From Tenacibaculum finnmarkense genomovar ulcerans (lineage in GTDB: Bacteria; Bacteroidota; Bacteroidia; Flavobacteriales; Flavobacteriaceae), in assembly GCF_900239495.1 (NCBI RefSeq), contig NZ_OENE01000025.1, forward strand, positions 62,001 to 126,000: 64,000 bases of DNA, read 5' to 3'. This document shows, piece by piece, positions 9,594 to 19,200 of this stretch. Positions within the stretch are counted from its first letter, which is position 1, and each line of letters opens with the position of its first letter. Position numbers and translations under genes: made by a program. The notes beneath the pieces are model-generated. The model was not told the origin of the DNA. It worked only from the letters and a program-made list of their open reading frames with translations, and did no database searches.

Positions 9594-9671
9594 TTTTTAT
9601 GCTTATTTTATCATTATTTATTTAATAAAATAAACAAGTAAACTTTAAATACACTAAATGAGTAACAATGC

Positions 9672-9758
9672 CTAGCCCCGATTGACGCAGTTGTTTGAGC
9701 TCTTTTTTTGATTTTTCTTCAAAAAAAAGCGAGTGCGGAAAGCGGGAAATTGCTTCAA
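9672..9758 (+). repeat. dispersed ~88-bp intergenic element, copy A (possible Flavo-1-like RNA)
   Basis: It begins CTAGCCCCGATTGA, carries a central T-rich/A-rich hairpin (TTTTTTTGA...TTCAAAAAAA), then GCGAGTGCGGAAAGCGGGAAA and a closing TTGCTTCAAA. Three further copies occur at 21245, 34773 and 50426. In this copy the left arm of the outer stem is mutated (GACGCAG instead of GAAGCAA). Confidence 0.7.
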
Positions 9759-9782
9759 AAAAAATAATTGCTTAGCATTTTG

Positions 9783-9790
9783 TAAATTTG
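9783..9790 (+). promoter_or_regulatory. -7 box (TAAATTTG) of the GAF-like gene
   Basis: It is an exact TAnnTTTG match 24 nt before the ATG at 9815. Confidence 0.5.
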
Positions 9791-9814
9791 TAATAGATTT
9801 AAGAAAATGATTTC

Positions 9815-12208
9815 ATGGAAATTAGAAAATTAGATGCCTTTAAAGATATTGAATTGCCCTTACAACTAAATATTAGTTTTGAGAAAATATACAATATGCT
9901 CAAACAATACGCTAATAACAATGCTAAAGAGCATCCTTACCATGCCTCGGCAAATATCCTTGTTAAAAAAGTAGATAAATATCCTGAACTAATTAACGGT
10001 TTTTCTGATATTTCATTGTTAAAAAAACATGAAGATATTATCGATATTTTATTAGATGCCTTGTTTCCTGAAATGTTAACATTAAACGAAATTAAAGCTG
10101 CCACAATTCCGTTTTCTTTTACCTCTTTTAAATTTACAAAAAGGCTTAAAAATATTCTTGATAATGCTGGGGATGATTATGTTTTAAAAGTTAGAGATTT
10201 TGAAGATGATAAGATGTATATTATGGCATGTACTTTTATTTTAAACATGGTTTACAACTATCCGATTGATTTAAAACGTCCGTTTTATTTTGATATTCCT
10301 GATAATGAACTCGATATTATAAAGCATTACAGAGTGGCTTTTAATGCCGATTTTATGGAAATTACGCCTAGTGAAAATGCACCCAAAATTACCGAAGAAG
10401 ATATTAAAATACTTTTAAATAGCTACGATAATATTGATATTTGGAAAGAGAAATTTCCGCCAAACAGCTATATTTTTAAAGGCTTTGGAATTATGAATTT
10501 GTTTGATGTTACTGCCGATGAAAATATATCGTCAATTAGAACAACATTGTTGCAAAAAGATGATGGAAATATTATTCAAAAACTACGCAAAGATTTAAGT
10601 GAATTATTTAATATAAAAGGCTTAAAAGTTGGTTTTTCGGTATTTAATAATACTGATTTATCCTTGCAATCTACACATATTAAACGACCTAAAAGTCTTA
10701 TTTTACTTAAGGATGAAAAAAAAATAGCCTGTACTACTTTTTTTTGCAACCATATAATTACCAAGGTTTTTAAACAGCATGAAATTGTAGCTATTTCTAA
10801 TACGCAACGCTACGGAAGTGCTTCAAACAATAATGAGTTCTCTCAACGCTTAAAAAAACAAAATATTGGAAGTATATTACTGATTCCTATTAAAGCAAGT
10901 GCTAATAATAATTTAGCGCTACTAGAAATAACGGCTCCAAAAGCCTACGAATTAAACTCTGTGAATCAACAAAAGTTAAAAGATATTATTCCTGTTTTTA
11001 AAGTAGCTGTTAACCGATCGTCAGAAGAATACTCAAACACTTTAGAGGCCACAATACAAGAACATTACACCTCTTTACACGAAACTGTAAAATGGAAATT
11101 TTATCAGGCTGCCGAACAGTATCAAACCGATATTTATGCCGAAAAAGAAAATGTGAAAATTGAACAAATAGTCTTTAATGATGTGTATCCTTTATACGGG
11201 CAGTCTGATATAAAAGGTTCTTCTTTTGCCAGAAATGAAGCTATTAAAGATGATTTAATTACCCAACTTACCTTGGCTATTCAGGTACTAAAGGAAGCTT
11301 GTGTTTCTGAAAAAATGCCTATTTATAATGAATTAATGTTTCGGGTAAATGATTATTTAAAAGAGGTTGATACTGGCTTAAAATCAGGCGATGAAATTGG
11401 GATTTTAGAATTTTTAAAGCGTGAAATTTATCCTGTTTTTAAACATATAAAAACACTGAGCACTAATTTAACCGATGTTGTAAACACCTACATGAATCGT
11501 TTAGACAACAGCCTACATGTTGTGTATGAAAAACGAAAAGCATACGAGCAAAGTGTTACTTTGTTAAATGATAAATTAGCAAAATTTATAGATTGTAAGC
11601 AGGAGGATGCTCAGGCAATGTTTCCGCATTATTTTGAACGCTATAAAACTGATGGGGTCGAATATAATATGTATATCGGGCAGTCTTTAACCAAAGAGAA
11701 AAAATTCGATGAACTGTATTTGTATAACCTTCGATTATGGCAATTGCAACTCATGTGCGAAATGGAAAATGTAGCAAATACTGCTCGTAAATTTATGACG
11801 CATGATTTACAGGTTGCTTCGTTAATTTTAGTTCATAGCACACCTTTAGCTATTAAATTTCGATTAGATGAAAAACAATTTGATGTTGATGGTGCCTATA
11901 ATATTCGCTATGAAATTATTAAAAAAAGAATTGACAAAATACATTTAAAAAACACTAAAGAACGTCTTACGGTTCCTGGTAAAATTGCCATTGTGTATTC
12001 ACAAGACAAAGATGCTTTAGAATATTTAAAATACATTAAATACCTACAGTCTAAAAATTTACTAGGGACTATTGAAACTTTAGAATTGGAAGATTTACAA
12101 GGAGTTTCTGGTTTAAAAGCATTGCGAGTTGCCGTTGTTTATCAAGAAAATTTTGACTGTAAAGAAACCATTACTATTGATGAATTAATGAGTGAATTTA
12201 AGTCTTAA
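9815..12208 (+). CDS. large conserved cytoplasmic protein with a GAF-like region
   Basis: The protein has 797 residues with no signal peptide or membrane helices. Residues about 265-410 have the alternating pattern of a GAF-type sensory domain (segments KVGFSVFNN, EIVAISNTQRYG, SILLIPIKA, LALLEITAP). The flanks are long and helical, and the N-terminal third resembles no catalytic family I know. Related proteins are, to my knowledge, widespread in Flavobacteriaceae without an assigned function. A TAAATTTG promoter box lies 24 nt upstream. It converges on the HD-domain gene with a 13-bp gap. Function unknown; a small-molecule or redox-sensing role is only suggested by the GAF-like region. Confidence 0.65.
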   Translation: MEIRKLDAFKDIELPLQLNISFEKIYNMLKQYANNNAKEHPYHASANILVKKVDKYPELINGFSDISLLKKHEDIIDILLDALFPEMLTLNEIKAATIPFSFTSFKFTKRLKNILDNAGDDYVLKVRDFEDDKMYIMACTFILNMVYNYPIDLKRPFYFDIPDNELDIIKHYRVAFNADFMEITPSENAPKITEEDIKILLNSYDNIDIWKEKFPPNSYIFKGFGIMNLFDVTADENISSIRTTLLQKDDGNIIQKLRKDLSELFNIKGLKVGFSVFNNTDLSLQSTHIKRPKSLILLKDEKKIACTTFFCNHIITKVFKQHEIVAISNTQRYGSASNNNEFSQRLKKQNIGSILLIPIKASANNNLALLEITAPKAYELNSVNQQKLKDIIPVFKVAVNRSSEEYSNTLEATIQEHYTSLHETVKWKFYQAAEQYQTDIYAEKENVKIEQIVFNDVYPLYGQSDIKGSSFARNEAIKDDLITQLTLAIQVLKEACVSEKMPIYNELMFRVNDYLKEVDTGLKSGDEIGILEFLKREIYPVFKHIKTLSTNLTDVVNTYMNRLDNSLHVVYEKRKAYEQSVTLLNDKLAKFIDCKQEDAQAMFPHYFERYKTDGVEYNMYIGQSLTKEKKFDELYLYNLRLWQLQLMCEMENVANTARKFMTHDLQVASLILVHSTPLAIKFRLDEKQFDVDGAYNIRYEIIKKRIDKIHLKNTKERLTVPGKIAIVYSQDKDALEYLKYIKYLQSKNLLGTIETLELEDLQGVSGLKALRVAVVYQENFDCKETITIDELMSEFKS

Positions 12209-12221
12209 AAACAACAATAAA

Positions 12222-13427
12222 TTAGATCATTATTTTCATTTCCTGCAATTGAAAAGCTATTGAAAAAGCAAGTACGCTTACAATAATACCAATCATAAAA
12301 ACAGTGTAGGTTACGCGTAATAATTTATATTTTCGGTTTAAAACCAAGCCTAAAAAGTATAAATCTTTGGTTAATGAACCGTATAAATAATCACGATCTT
12401 TCATCATTTCGTGCATTGCCCATTCAAAATCGGGTAAATTCATTTGATGGAAATTTCCGAAGAATAATAAATTTACTTTCTTATTTGCAACATCTTCTTT
12501 GGTAAATTTGCCTTGCGTTACATTTGGTCGGGTGGCAATTATTGATAAAATAATAGAAGCAACGGTAAACAATATAAAAATTAACGACGGAATAATTAAA
12601 TAATGATTCGTCGGATTATCTAATTTTGGAATTAAAGTCGATAAACTCATCGAAATAATAATAGCATTTACCGATAACAAAATATTTGCCTTGGTATCGG
12701 CAATATCGCTTAAAGTAATATGATTTCGAAGTGCCACACGAAACATAGTTTCAATACCTCTTTCGGGCAATTCTACTTTATTTTTTTTAAAAGCTAGTTC
12801 TTCTTTTTTATGTTGTAATTTCTTATTTTCTTGTTGTAATTTTTGCTGATTTTTTAATAATTCAGCTAAATTTTTAGATGCTATTTTACTCCAATTTTTA
12901 ACTGCAAAATCGGTGTAAAAACGATGTTTTGTTAAAAACTGAATATTCTCTTCTGTCCATTTTTCATCAGAAACAACCTTTTGTTTGCTTAACTCCCACT
13001 CTTTTCTCAATAACAAGGTGTAATCGCTAAAATTTTTACTTCCTAAATGCGCACAATCAGCATCTTTAATTATTTTCTCTAAATTATTTTGAGGTTTTTC
13101 ACAAATTTTTGTTGCTAAAATTAATTGTGAAACTTGCAAAATAATAGCTTGAGAAACGCCTTTATCTTTCAAAAAAACTGTTACTATTTTAACACTTTCT
13201 TCCTCATGATTTTCGATGGATTCTGTATAACCTGTATCATGAAACCATGCTGCTAACAGTAAACTATTTGATGATTCAACTGTTAATTCTACTTCTTTTA
13301 TTAATTCTTTCGTTTTTGCTACTACTCGTTGCGTATGAAATACATTATGATATATAAATGAAGTATCTAATTTTTCATTTAATAGCGTAATAACAAAATT
13401 TTCAGCTTCAATTAATAAATTTTCCAT
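12222..13427 (-). CDS. HD-domain phosphohydrolase fused to a Pycsar-effector-like (DUF5706/PycTM) membrane domain
   Basis: The ~401-residue protein has two parts. Residues about 1-185 form an HD domain with the metal-binding set His31, His63-Asp64 (FHDTGY) and an Asp at about 122-124 (IKDADCAH). After a charged coiled coil (about 190-218) comes a membrane module: ALRNHITLSDIADTKANILLSVNA leads into helix 1 (about 250-268), then helix 2 (about 278-300), and a third near the C terminus. This module matches the PycTM/DUF5706 family, known as the membrane effector of cyclic-pyrimidine (Pycsar) phage defence. No cyclase gene is nearby. The ATG at 13427 is chosen over an adjacent TTG. It is divergent from msrB. 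The HD part may hydrolyse or sense nucleotides; this is inferred. Confidence 0.8.
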   Translation of the reverse strand: MENLLIEAENFVITLLNEKLDTSFIYHNVFHTQRVVAKTKELIKEVELTVESSNSLLLAAWFHDTGYTESIENHEEESVKIVTVFLKDKGVSQAIILQVSQLILATKICEKPQNNLEKIIKDADCAHLGSKNFSDYTLLLRKEWELSKQKVVSDEKWTEENIQFLTKHRFYTDFAVKNWSKIASKNLAELLKNQQKLQQENKKLQHKKEELAFKKNKVELPERGIETMFRVALRNHITLSDIADTKANILLSVNAIIISMSLSTLIPKLDNPTNHYLIIPSLIFILFTVASIILSIIATRPNVTQGKFTKEDVANKKVNLLFFGNFHQMNLPDFEWAMHEMMKDRDYLYGSLTKDLYFLGLVLNRKYKLLRVTYTVFMIGIIVSVLAFSIAFQLQEMKIMI

Positions 13428-13478
13428 CAAAAAAAAGTTTTTGCTAAATTAAGCATATTATTCTACTCTTATTAATTG

Positions 13479-13486
13479 TAATTTTG
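13479..13486 (+). promoter_or_regulatory. -7 box (TAATTTTG) of msrB-msrA
   Basis: It is an exact TAnnTTTG match in the divergent intergenic region, 86 nt upstream of the msrB ATG. Confidence 0.45.
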
Positions 13487-13572
13487 ACAATATAAAAACA
13501 CCTCTTTTAAGGATGAAAATTTAACATCATACAGAAAAGAAGTAGTACAATTAACCACCAAAATATTTTAAT

Positions 13573-14019
13573 ATGCTTACTTGGAAAAATATTATTCACT
13601 TTGCGGTAAACGGAAATCCGACACCAATAAAAAGAGTTGAAAAAACCGAAACTCAATGGAAAGAATTATTAACTGATGAACAATTCAGAATTACCCGTTT
13701 AAAAGGAACTGAACGTCCTTTTTCTGGAGAATTATGTACTTCTTATGATCAAGGAAAATACAATTGCACTTGTTGTGACACACCTTTATTTGATGCTACT
13801 ATTAAATTTGATTCCAATTCAGGATGGCCAAGTTTTACCCAACCAATTACCGAAAATGCCATTAAATATCATAGAGATACAACTTTTGGAATGGTACGAG
13901 TAGAAGTTTTATGCAATAGTTGTGATGCACATTTAGGACACGTTTTTCCTGATGGACCTGAGCCAAGTGGTTTAAGATATTGCATCAATTCGGAATCAAT
14001 GATTTTAGATAAAAATTAA
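13573..14019 (+). CDS. msrB: peptide-methionine (R)-S-oxide reductase MsrB
   Basis: This 148-residue protein has the MsrB fold landmarks: two zinc-binding CxxC pairs (Cys65/Cys68 and Cys114/Cys117), GWPSF, the catalytic block GLRYCINS with Cys137, and HLGHVF. It reduces methionine-R-sulfoxide in proteins using thioredoxin. No signal peptide is evident, so it is probably cytoplasmic. It lies 13 bp upstream of msrA, giving a pair that repairs both sulfoxide epimers, and selO follows, suggesting an oxidative-stress set. Confidence 0.95.
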   Translation: MLTWKNIIHFAVNGNPTPIKRVEKTETQWKELLTDEQFRITRLKGTERPFSGELCTSYDQGKYNCTCCDTPLFDATIKFDSNSGWPSFTQPITENAIKYHRDTTFGMVRVEVLCNSCDAHLGHVFPDGPEPSGLRYCINSESMILDKN

Positions 14020-14032
14020 AAAAAATCAATTA

Positions 14033-14572
14033 ATGACAAGTAAAAATTTACAAATAGCCACCTTAGGCGGTGGATGTTTTTGGTGTACAGAAGCCGTTTT
14101 TCAGGAAGTAAAAGGTATTGAAAAAGTGGTTTCTGGTTATGCTGGCGGAAACGTACCAGGACACCCAACCTATAGAGAAGTTTGTTCTGGATTAACAGGG
14201 CATGCCGAAGTAATTCAGCTTACTTTTGATGCTGATATTATTTCATATCAAGATATTTTGATTATTTTTATGACGACTCACAATCCGACAACTTTAAATC
14301 AGCAAGGAGCGGATAAAGGAACAGCATATCGTTCTGTAATTTTTTATCATAATGAAGCTCAAAAAGAAATTTCAGAAATTGTTTTAACACAAGTTACTCC
14401 TTTTTATGAAGATAAAATTGTTACAGAAGTTAGCCCATATTCTATTTTTTACGAAGCAGAAATAGCGCATCAAAATTATTACAAACAAAACCAAACACAA
14501 GGGTATTGTAGTTTTGTTATTTCGCCAAAATTAGCAACACTTCGAAAATTACATGCTCATAAATTAAAGTAA
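14033..14572 (+). CDS. msrA: peptide-methionine (S)-S-oxide reductase MsrA
   Basis: The protein has 179 residues. The active-site motif GGCFWC carries the catalytic Cys15, followed by GYAGG and HNPTTLNQQGADKGTAYRS, all typical MsrA signatures. It reduces methionine-S-sulfoxide, free or protein-bound. The 13-bp gap after msrB indicates co-translation from one message. The sequence is full length and intact. Confidence 0.96.
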   Translation: MTSKNLQIATLGGGCFWCTEAVFQEVKGIEKVVSGYAGGNVPGHPTYREVCSGLTGHAEVIQLTFDADIISYQDILIIFMTTHNPTTLNQQGADKGTAYRSVIFYHNEAQKEISEIVLTQVTPFYEDKIVTEVSPYSIFYEAEIAHQNYYKQNQTQGYCSFVISPKLATLRKLHAHKLK

Positions 14573-14579
14573 TTTACCG

Positions 14580-14587
14580 TAATTTTG
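14580..14587 (+). promoter_or_regulatory. -7 box (TAATTTTG) of selO
   Basis: It is an exact TAnnTTTG match 23 nt before the selO ATG, so selO can be transcribed independently of msrBA. Confidence 0.5.
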
Positions 14588-14610
14588 TCAATCCATTTAT
14601 CCAAACACAA

Positions 14611-16176
14611 ATGAAGCTTAATATTCAAGATACTTTTACAAAAGAATTACCTGCCGATAAAATTTTAGAAAACAGCAGAAGACAAGTTTTAGATGCTTGT
14701 TTTTCGTTTGTTGAACCTAAAAAAACAGCAAATCCGAAGTTACTTCATGTTTCCCAAGAGATGTTAACTGCAATTGGATTAACTGAAAAAGATGCTAAAT
14801 CAGAAGAATTTGTAAATATTTTTACAGGAAATAAAGTCTTAGAAAATACGCATCCATTTGCGATGTGTTATGGCGGACATCAGTTTGGAAATTGGGCAGG
14901 ACAATTAGGCGATGGTAGAGCCATCAATTTAACCGAAATTGTACACAATAATAAACGCTGGGCAATACAATTAAAAGGTGCTGGAGAAACGCCATATTCA
15001 AGAACTGCCGATGGTTTAGCAGTTTTACGCTCATCGGTCAGAGAATATTTATGTAGCGAAGCAATGTTTCATTTGGGCGTTCCAACAACTAGAGCTTTAT
15101 CGTTAAGTTTATCGGGTGATAATGTGTTGCGAGATATGTTATACAACGGAAATGCAGCCTATGAAAAAGGTGCAATTGTAAGCCGTTTAGCTCCAAGTTT
15201 TATTCGTTTTGGAAGTTTTGAAATTTTATCATCTAGAAAAAATTATCCTACTTTAAAAACATTAGCAGACTACACGATAAAACATTTTTATCCTGAAATT
15301 ACATCCGAAGGAAAACAAAAATACCTCGATTTTTTAACTCAAATAAGAAACCGAACTATTGAAATGATTGTGCATTGGCAACGTGTTGGTTTTGTGCATG
15401 GCGTTATGAATACCGACAATATGTCTATCCTCGGATTAACCATCGATTACGGGCCTTACGGATGGTTAGAAGGCTACGATGCTGGCTGGACACCAAATAC
15501 AACCGATAATCAACATAAAAGATATCGTTACGGAAATCAATCACAAATTGGTGTTTGGAATTTATTTCAATTAGCAAATGCCTTGTTTCCACTTATCGAA
15601 GAAGCACCGCCTTTACAAGAAATTTTAGATGAATATGCTGATATTTATCAGAAGCAACAATTGGAAATGATGAAATCGAAAATTGGTTTATTTTCTGAGG
15701 ATGCTAATGATTATGAATTAATTGGTCGTTTAGAAGAAACGTTGCAATTAACAGAAACTGACATGACTCTTTTCTTTAGAAATTTAGCCTTAATTTCTTC
15801 GGATGCTACTTTTGAAACTGCTTTCGATAACATAAAAATCGCATTTTATACGATTATCGAAGTTAAAGATGAAATAAAAAATCATTGGCAAGATTGGTTT
15901 AATCGTTATTTAAAAAGATTAAAACAAGAAACGTTATCTGATTCAGCAAAAAAAGAAAAAATGAATGCCGTAAATCCGAAATACGTATTGCGAAATTACA
16001 TGGCACAATTAGCTATTGATGCTGCCAATAAAGGTGATTATAATTTAATTGATGAATTATATGAATTGTTAAAAAACCCTTATTCAGAGCAACCAAAGCA
16101 TGAAAAATGGTTTGCAAAACGACCAGAATGGGCTCGTAATAAAATTGGATGTTCTGCATTAAGTTGTAGTTCTTAA
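14611..16176 (+). CDS. selO: protein adenylyltransferase SelO (YdiU/UPF0061)
   Basis: The protein has 521 residues with the pseudokinase-fold landmarks of SelO: GDGRAINL, LKGAGETPYSR, LRSSVREYL, and the metal/nucleotide site GVMNTDNMSILG with DYGP. SelO transfers AMP from ATP to protein Ser/Thr/Tyr residues and is linked to redox stress. The C-terminus ends LSCSS, placing a Cys at the antepenultimate position where animal SelO has selenocysteine. It is 38 bp from msrA with its own promoter box. The neighbourhood joins methionine-sulfoxide repair to AMPylation of redox proteins. Confidence 0.95.
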   Translation: MKLNIQDTFTKELPADKILENSRRQVLDACFSFVEPKKTANPKLLHVSQEMLTAIGLTEKDAKSEEFVNIFTGNKVLENTHPFAMCYGGHQFGNWAGQLGDGRAINLTEIVHNNKRWAIQLKGAGETPYSRTADGLAVLRSSVREYLCSEAMFHLGVPTTRALSLSLSGDNVLRDMLYNGNAAYEKGAIVSRLAPSFIRFGSFEILSSRKNYPTLKTLADYTIKHFYPEITSEGKQKYLDFLTQIRNRTIEMIVHWQRVGFVHGVMNTDNMSILGLTIDYGPYGWLEGYDAGWTPNTTDNQHKRYRYGNQSQIGVWNLFQLANALFPLIEEAPPLQEILDEYADIYQKQQLEMMKSKIGLFSEDANDYELIGRLEETLQLTETDMTLFFRNLALISSDATFETAFDNIKIAFYTIIEVKDEIKNHWQDWFNRYLKRLKQETLSDSAKKEKMNAVNPKYVLRNYMAQLAIDAANKGDYNLIDELYELLKNPYSEQPKHEKWFAKRPEWARNKIGCSALSCSS

Positions 16177-16235
16177 TCTTATTTTGTTTATCAATAAAAG
16201 AATGTAAATTATTTTTACCCTCTAATTAAACAGGT

Positions 16236-19200
16236 ATGAATTTCATTAAAAAATTTAGATATTTAGTGCTTTTTTTTACGGTTATATTATTAAATAATTG
16301 TGCTACTTTTAAAGCTCAATATGCAGATAAAAACACTGTAAAAAATATTGAACAAGAAAAAAACAAGCTAAATTCTGATAAAAAAATAGCGCATACTTTT
16401 TATTTAATTGGTGACGCAGGTAATTCTGATTTAGGAAAAACATCGCCTGCATTAAAATATTTAAATAAGCATATTGTTACAGCGCCAAAAAATTCAACGT
16501 TACTTTTTTTAGGTGATAACGTTTATGAAACAGGAATTCCTTCTAAAAAATCAAAAAAATATCCGTTAGCAAAACATCGAATTAAAGTGCAAACAGCTAT
16601 TGCTAAAAAATTTGCAGGTAATTCAATTTTTATCCCAGGAAATCATGATTGGTACAACGGTTTGGATGGCTTAAAAAGAGAAGAAAAATTAGTTGAAAAA
16701 GCAGTAGGAAAAAACTCTTTTTTACCTGAGAATGGCTGTCCTTTAAAAAAGGTAACTATTTCTAAAGATGTCGTATTAATTATTGTCGATACACATTGGT
16801 ATGTTACTAACTGGGATAATCATCCAAAAATAAACGACAAATGCGATATAAAAACAAGAAAAAAATTCTTTGATGAATTTAAAGGATTAATTAAAAAATC
16901 AAGAGGTAAAACAACAATTATTGCCTTGCATCATCCGATGTTTACCAATGGTTCTCACGGTGGTTATTATTCTTTTAAAAGTCATTTAAGCCCACTTCCT
17001 GTTTTAGGAACGCTAAAAAACATCCTAAGAAAAACAACTGGTATTGCCAATGTTGATTTACAAAATAAAAAATATAACGAGCTTAAAAAACACATTACAA
17101 CTTTAGCGCAAGAAAATAATAAAACCATTTTTGTTTCTGGGCATGAGCATAGTTTACAATACATTGTTGAAGATAATTTACCACAAATAATTAGCGGTTC
17201 AGGATCAAAAAGTAGTGCTACTAAATTAGCTGGAGGTGCAAAATTCACTTACGGAAGTCAAGGTTTTGCGCAATTAGATATTTATAAAGACGGGAGCTCT
17301 AATGTTCGTTTTTATTCTGTAAATGAACATAAAGTGGTCTATCAAACTAGTATTTTTCCTGCGGATAAAAACAAAAATTTTATTACCTATCCTTATCGAA
17401 ATATCACAGAAAAATCTGCTAGTATTTATAGCGATAAAGAAGTAAAAAAAACAAAAGTATTCGAATATTTTTGGGGAAAACGTTATCGAAAAGACTTCGG
17501 AACAAAAGTAACAGCGCCAACGGTAAATTTAGATACTCTTTTTGGCGGATTAAGACCTGTTAGAAAAGGTGGTGGAAATCAATCTAAATCATTGCGCTTA
17601 CGCGATAAAAAAGGACGTGAATATGTAATGCGTGCCTTGCGTAAAAATGCGGTTCAATATTTACAAGCCGTTGCTTTTAAAGATCAATATTTAAAGGATC
17701 AATTTGATAAAACATATACCGAAAGTTTATTGTTAGACGCATTTACAGGCTCGCATCCGTATGCACCTTTTACCATCGGAACGCTGTCTAAAGCTGCTGG
17801 AATTTATCATACAAACCCTGTTTTATATTATATTCCAAAGCAAAATGCATTGGGTTCTTTTAATGCTGAATTTGGCGATGAATTATATATGATTGAAGAA
17901 CGTGCCGCTTCTGGTCATGGCGATAAAGCGAGTTTTGGTTTTTCTGATAAAATAATTAGTACGGACGATTTATTAAAAAAATTAGCTAAAAGTGAAAAAC
18001 ATATTTTAGATGAACCTGCTTATATAAAAGCTCGTTTGTTTGATATGTTAATTGGCGATTGGGACAGGCACGAAGACCAATGGCGTTGGGCTGTTTTTAA
18101 AGAAAATGGACAGACTATTTATCGACCTGTTCCTAGGGATAGAGATCAAGCATTTTCAATTATGGGTGATGGTTTTTTATTAAATATCGCTACCAGAATA
18201 ATTCCTGCTTTACGTTTAATGAAAGCATATAAAGAAGATTTAAAAAGTCCGAAATGGTTTAATTTAGAGCCGTATCCTTTAGATATGTCTTTAATTAATC
18301 AGTCAGATAAAAAGGTTTGGGATGCTCAAGTAAAACAAATTACAGCTACAATTACAGATGAAATTATAACAGAAGCTTTCAATAATTTTTCTGAAGAAGT
18401 ACAAGGAGAAACAATTAAAATCATCAAGAAAAAATTACAAGGAAGAAGGAAAAATCTGCAAAAAATATCTGATATTTATTTTAATCATATTAATAAATTT
18501 CAAGTAATTAAAGGAACGAATAAAGATGATTGGTTTGAAATTAATCGATTGCCAAACGGACAAACAAAGGTTACTGCTTATCGAATTAAAAAAGGAGAAA
18601 AAGGAGCTATTTTTCATCAAAGAACTTATAAGCATTCAAAAACTAAAGAAATATGGATTTATGGTTTAGATGATGATGATGTTTTTGTGGTAAAAGGTGA
18701 TGGAGATAAGTTGATTAAACTTCGAATTATTGGCGGACAGAACAATGATAATTATACTATCAAAAATGGTAAAAAAGTAAAAATTTACGATTATAAATCA
18801 AAGAAAAATACTTTTATTACCAATAAAGGACGTAAAAAATTAACAGACGATTACCAAATAAATGTATATGATTATAAAAAATTAAAGAACAATGCCAATG
18901 TTTTAGTGCCAATTATTGGCGCAAACCCTGATGACGGTTTTAAAATAGGCGTTTCTAATACTTACACTATTAATGGTTTTGAAAGAAATCCGTTTACAGC
19001 ACAGCATAAAATTTCTGGGGCATATTATTTTGCCACAGATGGTTTTGAATTAAATTACTCCAATGAATTTGCAAATATTATCGGTAATTGGAATTTAGGA
19101 TTTAACGCACTATACACAAGCCCTAATTATGCAAAAAATTTCTTCGGATTTGGGAATAATTCTATAAACTTAGAGGCAGATAATTTTAAAAACAAAGATT

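Larger units (their letters stand above)
9406..9814. other. 409-bp intergenic region with three structured elements
   Basis: There is no credible gene here. In order it holds a 33-bp near-perfect palindrome (9436-9468), a 73-nt stem-loop (9521-9593), one copy of a dispersed ~88-bp element (9672-9758) and a TAAATTTG promoter box (9783-9790) for the GAF-like gene. Confidence 0.8.

Noticed and set aside
12222-14019. Complete Pycsar defence system
   Set aside because: Only the effector-like membrane domain is present; no pyrimidine cyclase gene is found in the neighbourhood.
14611-16176. Selenoprotein with in-frame TGA in selO
   Set aside because: The antepenultimate codon is a Cys codon, and the frame ends in an ordinary TAA.
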